Positions 1 through 11,492 are shown, counted from the stretch's first letter. The stretch is DNA of 64,000 nucleotides from Dactylis glomerata (GCA_007115705.1 QXEO01000546.1:5606124-5670123), one strand, 5' to 3'. Translations and numbers: made by a program. Notes: generated by a model from the sequence alone, not told the origin.

Positions 1-570
1 AAGACATATCTTAAGAGCGGAGAGTGCTCATGCGAGAGGCCTACAAAGTTTCACCTCCCATGCTCCCACTTGTTGGCAGCATCACGGACAAGAAATTTGG
101 GTGCCAATATTTCAAGTAATATAAGGCTGGAAGAGTTTTCAATCGAGACAGTGAAATGGACATGGGCACCGAGGTTCCAGCCCTACTTAGACAAATCCCA
201 TTGGCCGGACTATCATGGACTCCCACTATACCCCAATGAAGAGACTAAGGTCATAACACGTGGTAGATGAAAAACAAAACGTTTTACGAATGACATGGAC
301 AATTGGGGTGGTGGATTCCATCGTGAATGGGGGAACCAACATTTCACGGAACCTCGTGAGAGCTCCCGTTGTGGAGAATGTAACAATGCGGGACACAACA
401 CAAGAGGTTGTAGCAAAAAGAAGAGATCAAAGGGAGATAATGGTGAAAGTACAAGTGGTGGTCGAGATGATGGTGGTCATGGACATGGTGAAGATGGTGG
501 TGGCCGTGGCCGTGGCCATGGCCGTGGTGGTGGAGATGGTGGTGGCCATGGGGGTGAAGATGGTGGTGGC
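1..570 (+). pseudogene. MuDR-type (MULE) transposase, C-terminal part, segment 1
   Basis: The frame starting at base 1 encodes the C-terminal end of a Mutator-like transposase, and the catalytic domain lies off the left edge. Residues about 8-27 hold a SWIM-type zinc finger (CSC, then CSH about 12 residues later). A CX2CX4HX4C knuckle (CGECNNAGHNTRGC) follows near bases 367-411, and then a Gly/Arg/His/Asp-rich tail. An in-frame TGA at 268-270 interrupts a basic stretch (RGR-stop-KTKRF), which looks like CGA to TGA decay. The frame is cut at 570 by LTR element A and resumes in the same frame at 7176. SWIM followed by a CCHC knuckle is the normal MuDR layout. The gene is dead here: one stop in this segment, another in the next, and a 6.6 kb insertion. 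Confidence 0.82.
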
Positions 571-2199
571 TGATACGTCTCAAACATATATATAATTTTT
601 GATGATCCATGCTTATTTATACACCATTTGCTTTGTGTTTTGTTACACTTCATGGTGTTTTTATGCATTTTCCGGAACTAACCTACTAACGAGATGCCAC
701 AATGCCAGTTCCATGTTTTCTGCTATTTTTGTGTTTCAGAAAAACTACACAGGAAATATTCTCAGAATTGGACGAAACAAAAGCTGAACCTCCTATTTTT
801 ACCGAAGCTTCGCGAAGACCGAAGATGAGTCGGAGGAGGGGTCAGGGGCCAGCCACACCATGGGGTAGCGCGGCCCAGCCCCTGGCCGCGCCACCAGGTG
901 GTGAGGCTACCTGGCCCACCTCCTGACGCTGCCCTTTCGCCTATAAATTCCCCTCGACGGGAAAAACCTAAAGGACGGATCGCTTTTCCTCGAAACATAC
1001 TGCAAGCCGCCACCGTCGTTGAAGCAAGATTGGGAGGATCCAAGAGCTCTTCCTGGCACCCTACCGGAGAGGGGAATCCCTGCCGGAGGCCTTCTCCACC
1101 ACCATGGTCGCCTCCAGAGTGATGTGTGAGTAGTCTACCTTGGACTACGGGTCCATAGCAGTAGCTAGATGGTTGTCTCCTTCACCATGTGCTTCATGTT
1201 TAGATCTTGTGAGCTGCCCTACATGATCAAGATCATCTTTGTGTAATTCTACATGTTGTGTTTGTTGGAATCCGATGAGTATTGGTACTATGTCAAGTTG
1301 ATGTGCTGAATTATATATCTTTATGTTATCTCTATGTTGTTTATGATCTTGCATGCTCTCTGTTGCTAGTAGATATCTTGGCCGAGTAGATGCTAGTGAC
1401 TCCAAGAGGGAGTATTTATGCTCGATAGTTGGGTTCATGCCTCTAGTAATCTGGGGGAGTGACAGAAACCTCTAAGGTTATAGATGTGCTGTTGCCACTA
1501 GGGAGAAAACAACATTCTTGTGTCCAAGGATATTTGCTTTGTTTACTTTACGCACTTTGCTTAATGCAGTTATCCGTTGTTCGCTACTTAATACCTGATG
1601 GTTGCTCAGACGACATCCGGAGGGTGGATTATTAGTCATAGATGCAGTTGGATTACGGTCTATGTTTCGTAATGCCCAGAGTAAATCTCATAGTGATCCT
1701 CATGACATATGTACGTTATCTTTATTCTATCAATTGCCTAACTGTAATTTGTTTACCCATCATGTTGTTATTTATCTTATGGAGAGACACCACTAGTAAA
1801 CTGTGGACCCTGGTCCTATTTCCTTTACATTAATATTATCGTTTACTTTTACTCGCATTGTTTACTTTTACTTGCATACTATTACCTTTTACCACTTGAT
1901 ACACTTAATCCTTTGTTTATAGCAAACCGGTGAGATTTACAACCTCATCGTAAGTTGGGGCAAAGTACTTGGTTGTGTTGTGTGCAGGTTCCACGTTGCT
2001 GCTAGTGAAAAGCCACGCACCAGCATTTTCTGGCGCCATTGTCTGGAGCGTCGGAAAGCTAGCAAGCATCACCTTTGGAAGTTTGGCTTTCTCCTACTGG
2101 TTTGATAAACCTTGGTTTCACAACTGAGGGAAACTTGCTATTGTGCTCCTCATACCTTCCTCTTGGAGTTCCCAACTGGGTGCTTAACACGCACTATCA
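571..2199 (+). repeat. 5' LTR of element A
   Basis: 1629 bp, from TGATACGTCT to CACTATCA. It aligns along its whole length with 5538-7170. It contains the block TTTCGCCTATAAATTC (TATA-like CTATAAAT near 939), followed by a GC-rich leader. Confidence 0.9.
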
Positions 2200-2209
2200 A
2201 GCATTTTTC

Positions 2210-2228
2210 TGGTGCCGTTGCCGAGGAG
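2210..2228 (+). other. Primer binding site of element A (tRNA-Asp type)
   Basis: The sequence TGGTGCCGTTGCCGAGGAG lies 10 bp after the LTR end. It differs by a T from the TGGCGCCGTTGCC core seen in element B. Athila-like elements usually prime from tRNA-Asp; the assignment here is by similarity. Confidence 0.7.
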
Positions 2229-2384
2229 AAAGAAGATTTTTGCAAGGGGAGTCTCTCACGCTCAATCTTTTACTTTGTTTTTGTTTTGCTATATTTTATT
2301 TTTGTTTGCATTGTTTTATAAAAATTGCAAAAAAATTAGTTCCTTTGATAGTTTGCATTCCATTACTTTTACTTTTAGTTTATT

Positions 2385-2789
2385 ATGTTGTTCCCTAAGT
2401 ATGCTTTGGAGGACCTCTCAGTAGGTAGTGGTTCTATTATTGGGAAAGGTAACATTGAGGAGTTCTTTAATCATGTTAGTATGTATAAAGATGTTGAGGA
2501 TAGATCTTTGGCTGAGCTTGCTCCTAGTTATGAAATTGCTGCTGCTTATTTAGTTTACATGTTGGAGGCTAGGTTTGTTAAGCTTAATCCTTTTATGCAA
2601 CAAATGTTTCTTAAGCTTCATGATATCGAAGACTCCGAAAAGAAAGATTTTATTTTGAAGACTTTGCGTAGAGAATTTAGAGATGTTGCTATTGAAGCTA
2701 GGAAAGTTTTTGAGCGTTTTAATATGCTTGGATCACCTGTTAATGTTGTTGGTACAACCAAAGAAGACATCAAAGTACCAATTCCTTGA
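2385..2789 (+). CDS. Short ORF in element A, gag-like position, function unknown
   Basis: This 134-codon ORF starts about 160 bp after the PBS, where Athila-like elements place gag. The product is mostly helical-looking and charged. A middle stretch rich in Met/Leu/Phe (KLNPFMQQMFLKLHDIEDSE) is followed by basic FILKTLRREFRDVAIEARK. I see no zinc knuckle, protease triad or known domain. The frame stops at 2787-2789, and scrambled remnants follow up to the shared GCGCCTAGCTCAAAGGCG block at 2992. The upstream ATG at 2385 is in a good position but unproven. It may be a truncated gag or a family-specific ORF. Confidence 0.45.
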   Translation: MLFPKYALEDLSVGSGSIIGKGNIEEFFNHVSMYKDVEDRSLAELAPSYEIAAAYLVYMLEARFVKLNPFMQQMFLKLHDIEDSEKKDFILKTLRREFRDVAIEARKVFERFNMLGSPVNVVGTTKEDIKVPIP

Positions 2790-3617
2790 AAACTTACAGG
2801 ATCGCATGAAGCTTTGGAAAAGAATTTCGATTGGATTTGTCCTGAAAACCCTTTTGATGAAAGTAGTGAACCAAAGAGTGTTCACAAGGGATCTTAAAAA
2901 ACTCATTTGGATAAAATTCAATTCATTGTTGAAAAGACTTTTGCAATTGATCTTAATGCCTTATTTGAAAATACTTAATTTCCACCTTTCTGCGCCTAGC
3001 TCAAAGGCGTTAAAGAAAAGCACTCTTGGGAGATAACCCAATGTTTTCTTTTCAGTACTTTTTATTTTATTTGAGTCTTGGAAGTTATTACTACTGTAAT
3101 GACCACTCCTTATCATTTTTATTTCGTTGTTGTGCCAAGAAGAACCTCTAATTTGAGGGTAGTGAGATTTGGGGAAGTTGCTGTCATGAAACAGATATCT
3201 GCGCTGCACCGTAAAAATTCGTGAAAATTCTCAGGATATCTTTTTGATCTGAAATTTATTGTGCATATGTCCCAGGTTATATCCAAACTTTCATTAGTTT
3301 TTCACTTTTCGATTTGAGCAACAGAAGGTCCTCAAAAAAATCGACCTTTGCCAGCTGTTCTGTTTTGACAGATTTCTGCCACTATTTGTGTTTGCCTCTC
3401 GATCGCTTTCTTTTTTAGTTCTTTTGATCATGGAACTTTTGAGGAAGTTGCTACAGTAGTATATGCTTTATATGTGGTGTTTTTTAGTTTGAAACAGAAC
3501 CAAAAGGGTTGATTTACTATTATGATTATGCTAACCTTGCTAATAGAATTGTGTGAAGTTTTGTATGAAGGAAGTTTTCAAGTGTAGGGAATGGAGAGTG
3601 ATGAGATGAGATGAAAT

Positions 3618-3980
3618 ATGGATAAAAGCTCAAGCTTGGGGATGCCCATGTTACCCCAAGAAATATCCAAGAGGTACAAACGTCAAAGCTTGGGGATGCC
3701 CCCGAGGCACCCCTTTTTCATCGGCAAAAATCAGGTCACCTTTCAACACACTATATTTTTATTGCTTCATATTCTATGCGTTTTTTTGGAGCATCTTTAC
3801 TTTTGCTTTCAATTTTATTTTGTTTTGTTTGCTGCAATAAATGGTTGGACCCCAACAATTTTCTTTTGGAGGAGATGTACTTCGTTTTTTATTGCCAAGA
3901 ACACCCTATTTTTCACTCTTATCGTTCAACGAGTGTTCTCTTTTTCTAGAATTGCGTTTAGCTTTCGTTTTTCACCTTGA
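3618..3980 (+). CDS. Conserved hydrophobic ORF in the 3' region of element A
   Basis: This 120-codon ORF has homologues at the same place in elements B, C and D. It opens MDKSSSLGMPM and contains the shared peptide QSLGMPPRHPFFIGKNQVTF, then a long hydrophobic stretch (TIFLLLHILCVFLEHLYFCF) and FAAINGWTPT. The hydrophobic part would span a membrane if translated. Athila-type elements carry an env-like ORF in this 3' zone, so a relic of such a gene is possible. Chance conservation of a regulatory DNA block is the main alternative, since two polypurine-tract-like motifs (3632-3645 and 3686-3699) lie inside the ORF. Confidence 0.35.
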   Translation: MDKSSSLGMPMLPQEISKRYKRQSLGMPPRHPFFIGKNQVTFQHTIFLLLHILCVFLEHLYFCFQFYFVLFAAINGWTPTIFFWRRCTSFFIAKNTLFFTLIVQRVFSFSRIAFSFRFSP

Positions 3981-5522
3981 TTTTGTTCAGATCTTATTTT
4001 ATCTTTGCATCAAGGTGTATTTAGACTACTGGTCTATGTTGGTTTTCATCAAAAGAGTTGTCTCAAAAAGGTTTGAATGGTGTTGGAAAAGAGAAAAAGT
4101 TTCATGCAAAAAAGTGGTACAAAAAGGAGCTTGTTTAGACTGCGGCTTAGACTTTTGCATGCCATGCTTGATGTCGTTTGGATAGTATGCTTAGTAGTTT
4201 TTGCTGTAGCATGACTTGTCTCAAATGACTGAGATTGCTTAATGAGCCTTTGAAAAAATCATGCGTTGTTTTTATTATATGGAAGCATTTATTTGGTTTT
4301 CTCCTTGATGCTTTATTTGGGTTGACTTGGCGCATGCTTAAAACATGTTTCACTCTTACAAAGTCACCATAAGCCTCTATGATCATTTGGTTTTTGACTT
4401 GTGATGCCATTTTATGCTTCTTTTAATAATGTTTTGTCGCTATGCATGATTATGGCCGTTATTGCTCTTTTAGTTGGTCGCTCCTAGTCTTTTGCTAGCC
4501 CTCAATTTGTACTGAGTATGAGCGCTACTCGTGCATCCAACTCCCAAAAACCAACTTATTCCAATGTGTCCACTATAAATTCCTATCCATGGTATTTGCA
4601 AGCCATTCCAAGTAAATTTTCATGCGCTACCTTTCAAAAAACCTTCAAAATACTTCTCATTTTGTGACACTATTTTCAGCTCATGGGGACGTAATGGTCG
4701 GATTAGCTATCTTCCATATTTTTTGTTCCCAAAAAAAGAGAAAAAAGGCACTCCTCCATGGTATGTGAATGTTGGTGGGCACCCGATGGAATCGGTTAGC
4801 TATGGTATTTGAAAGGAAAAAGGTGAGGAGGAGTGCCACGCTTTATAAAAGAGCACCAAAGTGCCAATATCTCTCTCAAAACTTGCTTTTTTGTATGGAA
4901 GATAGTAAGAACCCCATTGCCAATCGTTGACAAAGACAACCACCTCTCAAAACCCAATTTTTATCTCTATGTTTTACAAATGAAAAGCTCTAGCACATGT
5001 TTAATCCCTGCTTCCCTCTGCAAAGGGCCTTTCTTTTACTTTTATGTTGAGTCTCCACCTTCTACCTTTATGCACCATCTAAGAGAGCATAGTTGCCATT
5101 CTGAGTTTAATGTGCATAGTCCCAAAGTTTATTATTGATTGATTCATGATTATGGTTTCACTTGTTCTTAAATTATTTGTATCTAGTCGCCCTCTTAAAC
5201 TTGAATGTGTCCTATGAATTTATGTTTTGCTATTCCATGAAGGACAAGCTGAAACTAGTTTGATATGTTTTTCCATATTATTTGAACACACGTTTGACTT
5301 TCAATGTTTCATTACTCATGATCTTTCGTTTGTGTTTCTTTTCATGTTATAACATGGTTGCTAAGTTTTTATTGTCAAGATTATGTCTCGTATGCCCATG
5401 TTTTAAGTTCTTTGATCCCAACACTCAATGCTTTACATCGTTGATCAAGATTATGATGGTGCACGTCACCTCAAAAATTATTCTTTTGTTATCACTTACC
5501 TACTCGAGGACGAGCAGGAGTT

Positions 5523-5536
5523 AAGCTTGGGGATGC
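5523..5536 (+). other. Polypurine tract of element A
   Basis: AAGCTTGGGGATGC ends one base before the 3' LTR at 5538. The same 14 bases also occur at 3632-3645 and 3686-3699 inside the element. Confidence 0.7.
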
Positions 5537-5537
5537 T

Positions 5538-7170
5538 TGATACGTCTCAAACGTATCTATAATTTTTGATGCTCCATGCTTGCTTATACACCATTTGCTT
5601 TGTGTTTTGTTACACTTCGTGGCATTTTTATGCATTTTCCGGAACTAACCTAATAATGAGATGCTACAGTGCCAGTTCCTATTTTCTGCTGTTTTTGTGT
5701 TTCAGAAAAGCTACACATAAAATATTCTCGGAATTGAACGAAACAAAAGCCGAACCTCCTATTTTTACCAAAGCTTTGCGAAGACCGAAGATGAGGCAGA
5801 GGGGGGCCAGGGGCCAGCCGCACCATGGGGTGGCGCGGCCCAGCCCCTGGCCGCACCACCAGGTGGTGAGGCCACCTGGCCCACCTCCTGACGCTGCCCT
5901 TTTGCTTATAAATTCCCCTCGACGGGGAAAACCTAAAGGACAGATCGCTTTTCATCGAAACATACTGCAAGCCGCCGCCGTTGTTGAAGCGAGATCGGGA
6001 GGGTCCAGGAGCTCTTCCTGGCACCCTGCCGGAGAGGGGAATCCCGACCGGAGGCCTTCTCCACCACCATGGTCGCCTCCGGAGTGATGTGTGAGTAGTC
6101 TACCTTGGACTACGGGTCCATAGCAGTAGGTAGATGGTTGTCTCCTCCACCATGTGCTTCATGTTTAGATCTTGTGAGCTGCCCTACATGATCAAGATCA
6201 GCTTTGTGTAATTCTATATGTTGTGTTTGTTGGGATCTGATGAGTATTGGTACTATGTCAAGTTGATGTGCTGAATTATATATATTTATGTTATCTCTAT
6301 GTTGTTTATGATCTTGCATGCTCTCCATTGCTAGTAGATATCTTGGCCGAGTAGATGCTAGTGACTCCAAGAGGGAGTATTTATGCTCGATAGTTGGGTT
6401 CATGCCTCTAGTAATCTGGGGGAGTGACAGAAACCTCTAAGGTTGTAGATGTGATGTTGCCACTAGGGAGAAACCAACATTCTTGTGTCCAAGGAAATTT
6501 GCTTTGTTTACTTTACGTACTTTGCTTAATGCAGTTATCCGTTGTTCGCAACTTAATACCCGATGGTTGCTCGGATGACATCCGAAGGGTGGATTATTAG
6601 TCATAGATGCAGTTGGATTACGGTCTATGTATTTTGTCGTAATGCCCAGAGTGAATCTCATAGTGATCCTCATGACATATGTACGTTATCTTTATTCTAT
6701 CAATTGCCCAACTGTAATTTGTTTACCCAGCATGTTGTTATTTATCTTATGGAGAGACACCACTAGTGAACTATGGACCCCGGTCCAATTTCCTTTACAT
6801 TGTTATTACCGTTTACTTTTACTTGCACTATTTACTTTTACTTGCATACTATTACCTTTTACCACTCGATACACTTAATCCTTTGTTTACAGCAAACCGG
6901 TGAGATTGACAACCTCATCGTAAGTTGGGGCAAAGTACTTGGTTGTGTTGTGTGCAGGTTCCACGTTGCTGCTAGTGAAAAGCTATGCACCAGCATTTTC
7001 CGGCGCCATTGTCTGGAGCGTCGTGAAGCTAGCAAGCATCACCTTTGGAAGTTTGGCTTTCTCCTACTGGTTCGATAAACCTTGGTTATCACAACTGAGG
7101 GTAACTTGCTGCTGTGCTCCTCATACATTCCTCTTGGGGTTCCCAACTGGGTGCTTAACACGCACTATCA
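5538..7170 (+). repeat. 3' LTR of element A
   Basis: 1633 bp, bounded by TG and CA and followed by the target duplication GTGGC. It is visibly diverged from the 5' copy by substitutions scattered along its length. Confidence 0.9.
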
Positions 7171-7175
7171 GTGGC

Positions 7176-7541
7176 CGTGGCCAGGATGGAGATGGTGGTG
7201 GCCGTGGCCGTGGCCGTTGGAGTGGTGGTGAAGATGGTTGTGGCCGTGGATGAGGCCGTGGGAGTGGTGGTGGAGATGGTGGTGGCCGTGGCCGTGGGGA
7301 TGGAGATGGTGGTGGCCGTGGCCGTGGGAGTGGTGGTGAAGATGGTGGTGGCCGTGGGAGTGGTGGTGGCCATGGCCATGGGGGTGGAGATGGTGGTGGC
7401 CGTGGCCGTGGCTGTGGCCATGGGAGTGGTGGTGAAGATGGTGGTGGCCGTGGTGGAGATGGTGGTGGTAGTACAAGTGGTGGTGGTGGACATGGTACAA
7501 GTGGTAGTGGTCATGGGTTTGGATGGTGTTTTGGATGTTAA
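7176..7541 (+). pseudogene. MULE transposase, segment 2: Gly-rich C-terminal tail
   Basis: This is the continuation of the transposase after element A. With one copy of the GTGGC duplication removed, the frame runs on without a shift from base 570 into base 7176. It encodes a low-complexity tail of Gly, Arg, Asp, Ser and His built on GGN-GGN-GGC-CGT repeats. A single TGA at 7251-7253 (Arg CGA context) interrupts it, and the natural-looking stop is TAA at 7539-7541. The (GGTGGC)n base composition produces spurious long His/Thr-rich frames on the opposite strand, which are not genes. The tail's role is unknown; Gly/Arg-rich ends often bind nucleic acid, which is inference here. Confidence 0.75.
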
Positions 7542-7662
7542 ATTTTTTTTTGTTTGTAAGTGCTACCGGTGCCTTTTTCTTTCATTCTAAATATTTGTTA
7601 AGTTTAATTTTATTTGACCTCTTGTTCTTATCACTAACTTGATTTTGCTTACTTTTGTAGGA

Positions 7663-8233
7663 ATGGCCCCATCCGCTCCGAAGGAAAAACCGAGGAAGTG
7701 AAAGTACACCGCTGACAGGTGGCCTAGCAACTTTCCTGAAGGGACAGAACAACCTCACTGTTGGTGTGGTGATCTTTGTGTGCCCAAGTGATGTTTTGAT
7801 TGGGATGATAAGCATGGAATGAGGTTTTGGATGTGTCCTAACTATGAGCACGACAAGCCCAAGCCAAAAAATGACTACGACTACCCACCAGTAGGTGTCT
7901 CCATTACTAATGATTATATGCATTGATTACCAATATTTATATAATTTTATTTTGCAGTCTCCTCCACCTCTTTGTCGATTCATTCAGTGGATAGACTTAG
8001 AGCAAGATAGCTACCACAAGCAAGAGGTGGCGGATGAGGATCGAAGGAAGTGGGACTACATGACTGAGTTGATTAAGGATGAGGAGCGAGAGAAAAGGAA
8101 CAAGATTAGGCGTGAGAAGGAACGCTTGGAGATGGAGAAGAAGGAAAAAAGGGAGAAGGATATTCGTGAGGCCGAACAGAAGAAGAAAAGGGAGAGGGCT
8201 CGCCATGCAATGGAGGAGGAGAAAGCGGAATAA
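7663..8233 (+). pseudogene. GRF-type zinc finger protein with coiled-coil tail, MULE passenger gene
   Basis: Two exons are visible. Exon 7663-7890 starts ATGGCCCCATCC after an acceptor (TTTTGTAG) and ends at a GTAGGT donor. Exon 7958-8233 follows a TTTGCAG acceptor. Exon 1 encodes a GRF-like finger: CWC near bases 7759-7767, then a Cys, DWDD, a GMRFWMCPNYEHD block and a Pro-rich linker. Exon 2 encodes QWIDLEQ, then about 60 residues of Lys/Glu/Arg-rich heptads typical of a coiled coil. In-frame TGA codons at 7699-7701 and 7789-7791 break exon 1. GRF fingers bind nucleic acid in characterised proteins; the role here is unknown. It lies directly downstream of the transposase tail and is convergent with the PMD gene. 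Confidence 0.68.
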
Positions 8234-8329
8234 GATGCAAGAAACCATAAGGGAAAGTATCCCCGTTGGACTCAGTAGAGTCTCCGACATTTATCTTGTC
8301 ATGAACATGTAATATGTCGGCAAACCTTT

Positions 8330-8447
8330 GTTTGTTTTGAACTCCACTTCGTGGATTAATGTTGAACCTTGTAATGATGTGAACCAATGTTTGTTGTGAA
8401 CTCCACTTCGTGGATTAATGTTGAACTCCTTATAATGATGGGAACTG
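8330..8447 (+). repeat. Two-copy 59-bp tandem repeat downstream of the GRF gene
   Basis: The sequence around TGAACTCCACTTCGTGGATT occurs at about 8337 and again 59 bp later, with few changes. It lies in the likely 3' UTR of the GRF gene. CCACTTCGTGG is itself a small inverted repeat. Confidence 0.7.
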
Positions 8448-8524
8448 TTATTTCACGTTTTGGTACTTTTATGAAGTGAACCTTAGTAGTTAGGTGAACC
8501 AATATTTGTTTTGAATGCTTTAGT

Positions 8525-8905
8525 TTGGAAGCACGGCGCCCTAACCCATGGCGCCATGGTATCATTGCACGGCGCCGTGCCCTATGGCGCCGTGGTATTC
8601 GACCTCCCCAAACGACTAAGTCATTTTTCCTTCCGTTACTGTGATCCGAGCCAGCCCCCGGCACCATGGTTTTGAAGCACGGCTCCATGGGCTATGGTGC
8701 CATGGTACCAATGTACGGCGCCCTACCCCATGGCGTCGTGGTATTCGACCATCCCAAACGACTAAGTCCTTTTCCATTTGGGTACTATGATCCGAGCCAG
8801 CCCCCGGCGCCATGGTGTGGCGCCATGGTTTGGAAGCATGGCGCCGTGGGCTATGGCGCCCTGGTACCATTGTGTGGCGCCCTACCCCATGTCGATGTGG
8901 TATTC
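8525..8905. repeat. Tandem array of GGCGCC-rich palindromic units between the two convergent MULE genes
   Basis: Three degenerate units of about 145-159 bp begin at 8525, 8670 and 8829 (TTTGGAAGCACGGCGCC and variants). Each carries several GGCGCC or GGCNCC palindromes next to CCATGG, then GTATTCGACC, CCAAACGACTAAGTC and GATCCGAGCCAGCCCCCGG. The array fills most of the gap between the ends of the GRF and PMD genes. I see no ORF that explains it. Confidence 0.8.
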
Positions 8906-9123
8906 GAGCAGCACAAAACTACTAAGGCTTTCCACAACACAAGCAAGATGACAGCAAATTTGAACACCATAAATAGAGGACTACAAATTAAACATCACAC
9001 CTAGGTAAATTTGTCCATAACATAGTTCATCACACATGGTTCATCACGCATAGGTCATCACACATAGTTCATCAAACGTACATAAATAAGTTCAGTACAT
9101 TCTTCATCACGTAGATACTTCAT

Positions 9124-11492
9124 TTATTTTGGCCCCTTTCCTTTGGCCACTCTTGAGGCACGATCTGCGTTGCTCTTCGAGCGGAGTTCATTCTTCCTTC
9201 TCCTTGCCGCTTCCACTTCCTCTTCATCTTCCTCTTCAATAACGGCATGACGCCTAAAGCGAGGTCGAAGCCGATTATACCTAGTCTTCTATTCCGGAGT
9301 CCAACGCTGAAATGGCCTCCTCGGTTTGAGACCGAAGTCCCATGGCTGCATGGACTGAGTAGGATGTGGTGCATCTATCAGCTGCGACTCGCCAATCTCG
9401 TCCTACTCATGCATATCATCCATGTCCATCCCCTCACATTCAGCCTACAAATAGAGTGGTTAGCATTCATCATAGAGACACAAGCTCAGCATTCTCAGGC
9501 ACGTTTAAAAATATGTATACCCTGTGCAAGAAGTCCTCCACCTCGGCCTCTAAAATATCCTCAGGCACGTCTGTAGGATCCTCCTCCATATCATCCTCAA
9601 GCTCAACATTCTCACCGCCATGAGCAAAGTTTGAGCTCATACCGGCTCCATGAGCAAAGTTGATATCTGCCATCGATTGGCAGCCAAGGACCGCACATAA
9701 GGAACGTATACGAGAAATGCTACTCTGCCAATATGAGAACGACAATATGATAACGACAATATGAGATTTATTAAACCATGGGGACAAATGCTATCGTGGC
9801 TTACCTTGGTGAAAGCCTTGAGTGCCTCCTTAGACCGTCGTCCCCGAGGAGCTGCCAATGCCGCCATGGCGTCGTTATTGTGCCTGACGAGCTCCTCACG
9901 CTAGAGATAGCAAACAATTCATCACTTGTGCAATGATAATATTACGATAGCAATACAAATGTTCCTAACTTACCACAAAGCAGAGTACCGGTGCTAGCTC
10001 AACATCTCTTCTACCATTCCTGATAAGCCTATTAAACTTGAGGTTGGCAATCTCATCAAAACCAGGATTGGGTAGGTCCACCATCTCTTCGGGTGTATAA
10101 GCTGGTGCATTTATCTCCCAACGCGTATTTTCCTTAAACCAAGCAAGGTTTCTGTCAAATGCATCACCATCAAAACTTGGACAAGGCTCATTCCCATGCT
10201 CCTCGGCATGCTTAAGCACAGTCCACCACTCCTTTATGTAGGTCTTATGATGATCTACCCTATTCGTGATGGACTTCTGCCTCATTCTGTCCGTCCTACA
10301 TGGTCAAATTTATCAATGTTAGTCCGGTTCAAATACTCATATAATTATATTTCAAGTAGCACTAACTCATGGAGTAGTATGACAATGTCCTTCGTCTCTG
10401 ACGGGGTCTCCTGGAGTAAGCCGAACTGAGTCATCACTCTTTCAGGAAGGTGATACTCAACCATATAGAGACAAATCAAGGGGCACTTCATCCGCCAAAG
10501 GTGTGATTCAGCGAGACACTGAGGATTCAAGACAATGTCAATATGTTGGGAAAATTTATCGGCCTTCCCATATGGCTCCCAAATCACCTATGAGAAAAAA
10601 GTTAGTACGAAGTTTTTGTGAAATCATTGAACGGTCAAATACAAGATGTAATATGGAGAGAACTGAAATTTTTACCATGCCAGGTGTCAACGCGTTGAAC
10701 TCGTTGTTGTAGTACTTATACAGGGTTTTCGAGAAACCGACATATGGTTCAACAATATCATAGAAATACGCCCATGTGGGTCCACATAAAGGAATGTCGT
10801 CCTCTTCCCACTCATTGTGAGGGAGAACCACAGGCCGGCCAATAGGGATGCGTGACCACATCCATATGGTCAATAGGAGCAACGGACCACCTATACAAGC
10901 CTGAGCCGATGTCCTATGACACGCCTCATCCAACTGCATATAGAGAACATGCAAGTAAATACAAAATGTAAATTGCAGGTTTGAATCATCACGACAAGTT
11001 GTGTATAAAAAATTACCTGATGGTAGAGATAAGCAAGTGCCGCCGAACCCCATCTTATTTTGCTATCCCAACTAGTTAATGCCTTGAGCCACATCCATGT
11101 TGCATTTTTCCACCGCTATCCGCAAAAAGAGTACGGCTAATGACATACCACACATATGCACGAGCATGCTGCTGCACCCTCTCCTTCGAAGTATCCTCAG
11201 GGCATTTCCCATACCTCAACGCTATCCATGTGTATGGTGCACCTGCGGTCATGCCAGGATAGACCGGTGCACACCCTATGAGTGACCTCATAGACTCGCG
11301 CCAATCCTTCGAGTCCGTACTAAAGCACAACGGTTGCCCTCTTATTGGAAGTGCTAGGATCATCGACACATCCTGAATGGTGACAGTCATCTCCCCACAG
11401 CCGAGATGAAAAGTGTGGGTCTCGGGCCTCCATCGGTCAACTAGTGCCGTAAGCGCACATGGATTCATCCACACCGACGACCGACTAACCAT
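9124..11492 (-). pseudogene. Plant mobile domain (PMD, MAIN-like) protein, seven-exon MULE passenger gene, disrupted
   Basis: Seven minus-strand exons with GT-AG borders can be traced: 11492-11017, 10933-10676, 10587-10367, 10295-9974, 9900-9805, 9724-9521 and 9444-9124. Exon 1 has the PMD signature (TFHLGCGEMTVTIQDVSMIL, then LPIRGQPL and the WIALRYG region). Exons 2-4 continue with IGRPVVLPHNEWEEDD, YDIVEPYVGFSKTLYKYYN and EYHLPERVMTQFGL. Exons 6-7 are acidic and then basic. Damage: a one-base deletion near 11100, at the GGAAAAATGC run, shifts exon 1, and two TAG codons lie in exon 7. The spliced length plus the lost base would be divisible by three, which supports the exon model. PMD proteins occur as host silencing factors (MAIN/MAIL1) and as TE passengers. 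The convergent MULE context favours the latter. Confidence 0.8.

Larger units (their letters stand above)
571..7170 (+). mobile_element. LTR element A: complete Athila-like gypsy element, non-autonomous
   Basis: The element runs from TGATACGTCT to CACTATCA and is flanked by the 5-bp duplication GTGGC (566-570 and 7171-7175). LTRs lie at 571-2199 and 5538-7170. A PBS of tRNA-Asp type starts 10 bp inside the 5' LTR, and the polypurine tract AAGCTTGGGGATGC ends one base before the 3' LTR. The 3.3 kb internal region has one short ORF (2385-2789) and no protease, reverse transcriptase or integrase that I can recognise, so it must have moved in trans. LTR start, PBS and internal layout match elements B, C and D. 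The LTRs differ at roughly 6-8% of sites over the first 400 bp by eye, so it is old. It sits inside the MULE transposase. Confidence 0.9.

Noticed and set aside
344..610. Long His-rich and Pro-rich frames opposite the Gly-rich tail (also 7155-7514)
   Set aside because: They are complements of the GGT/GGC/CGT repeat of the transposase tail and have no independent support.
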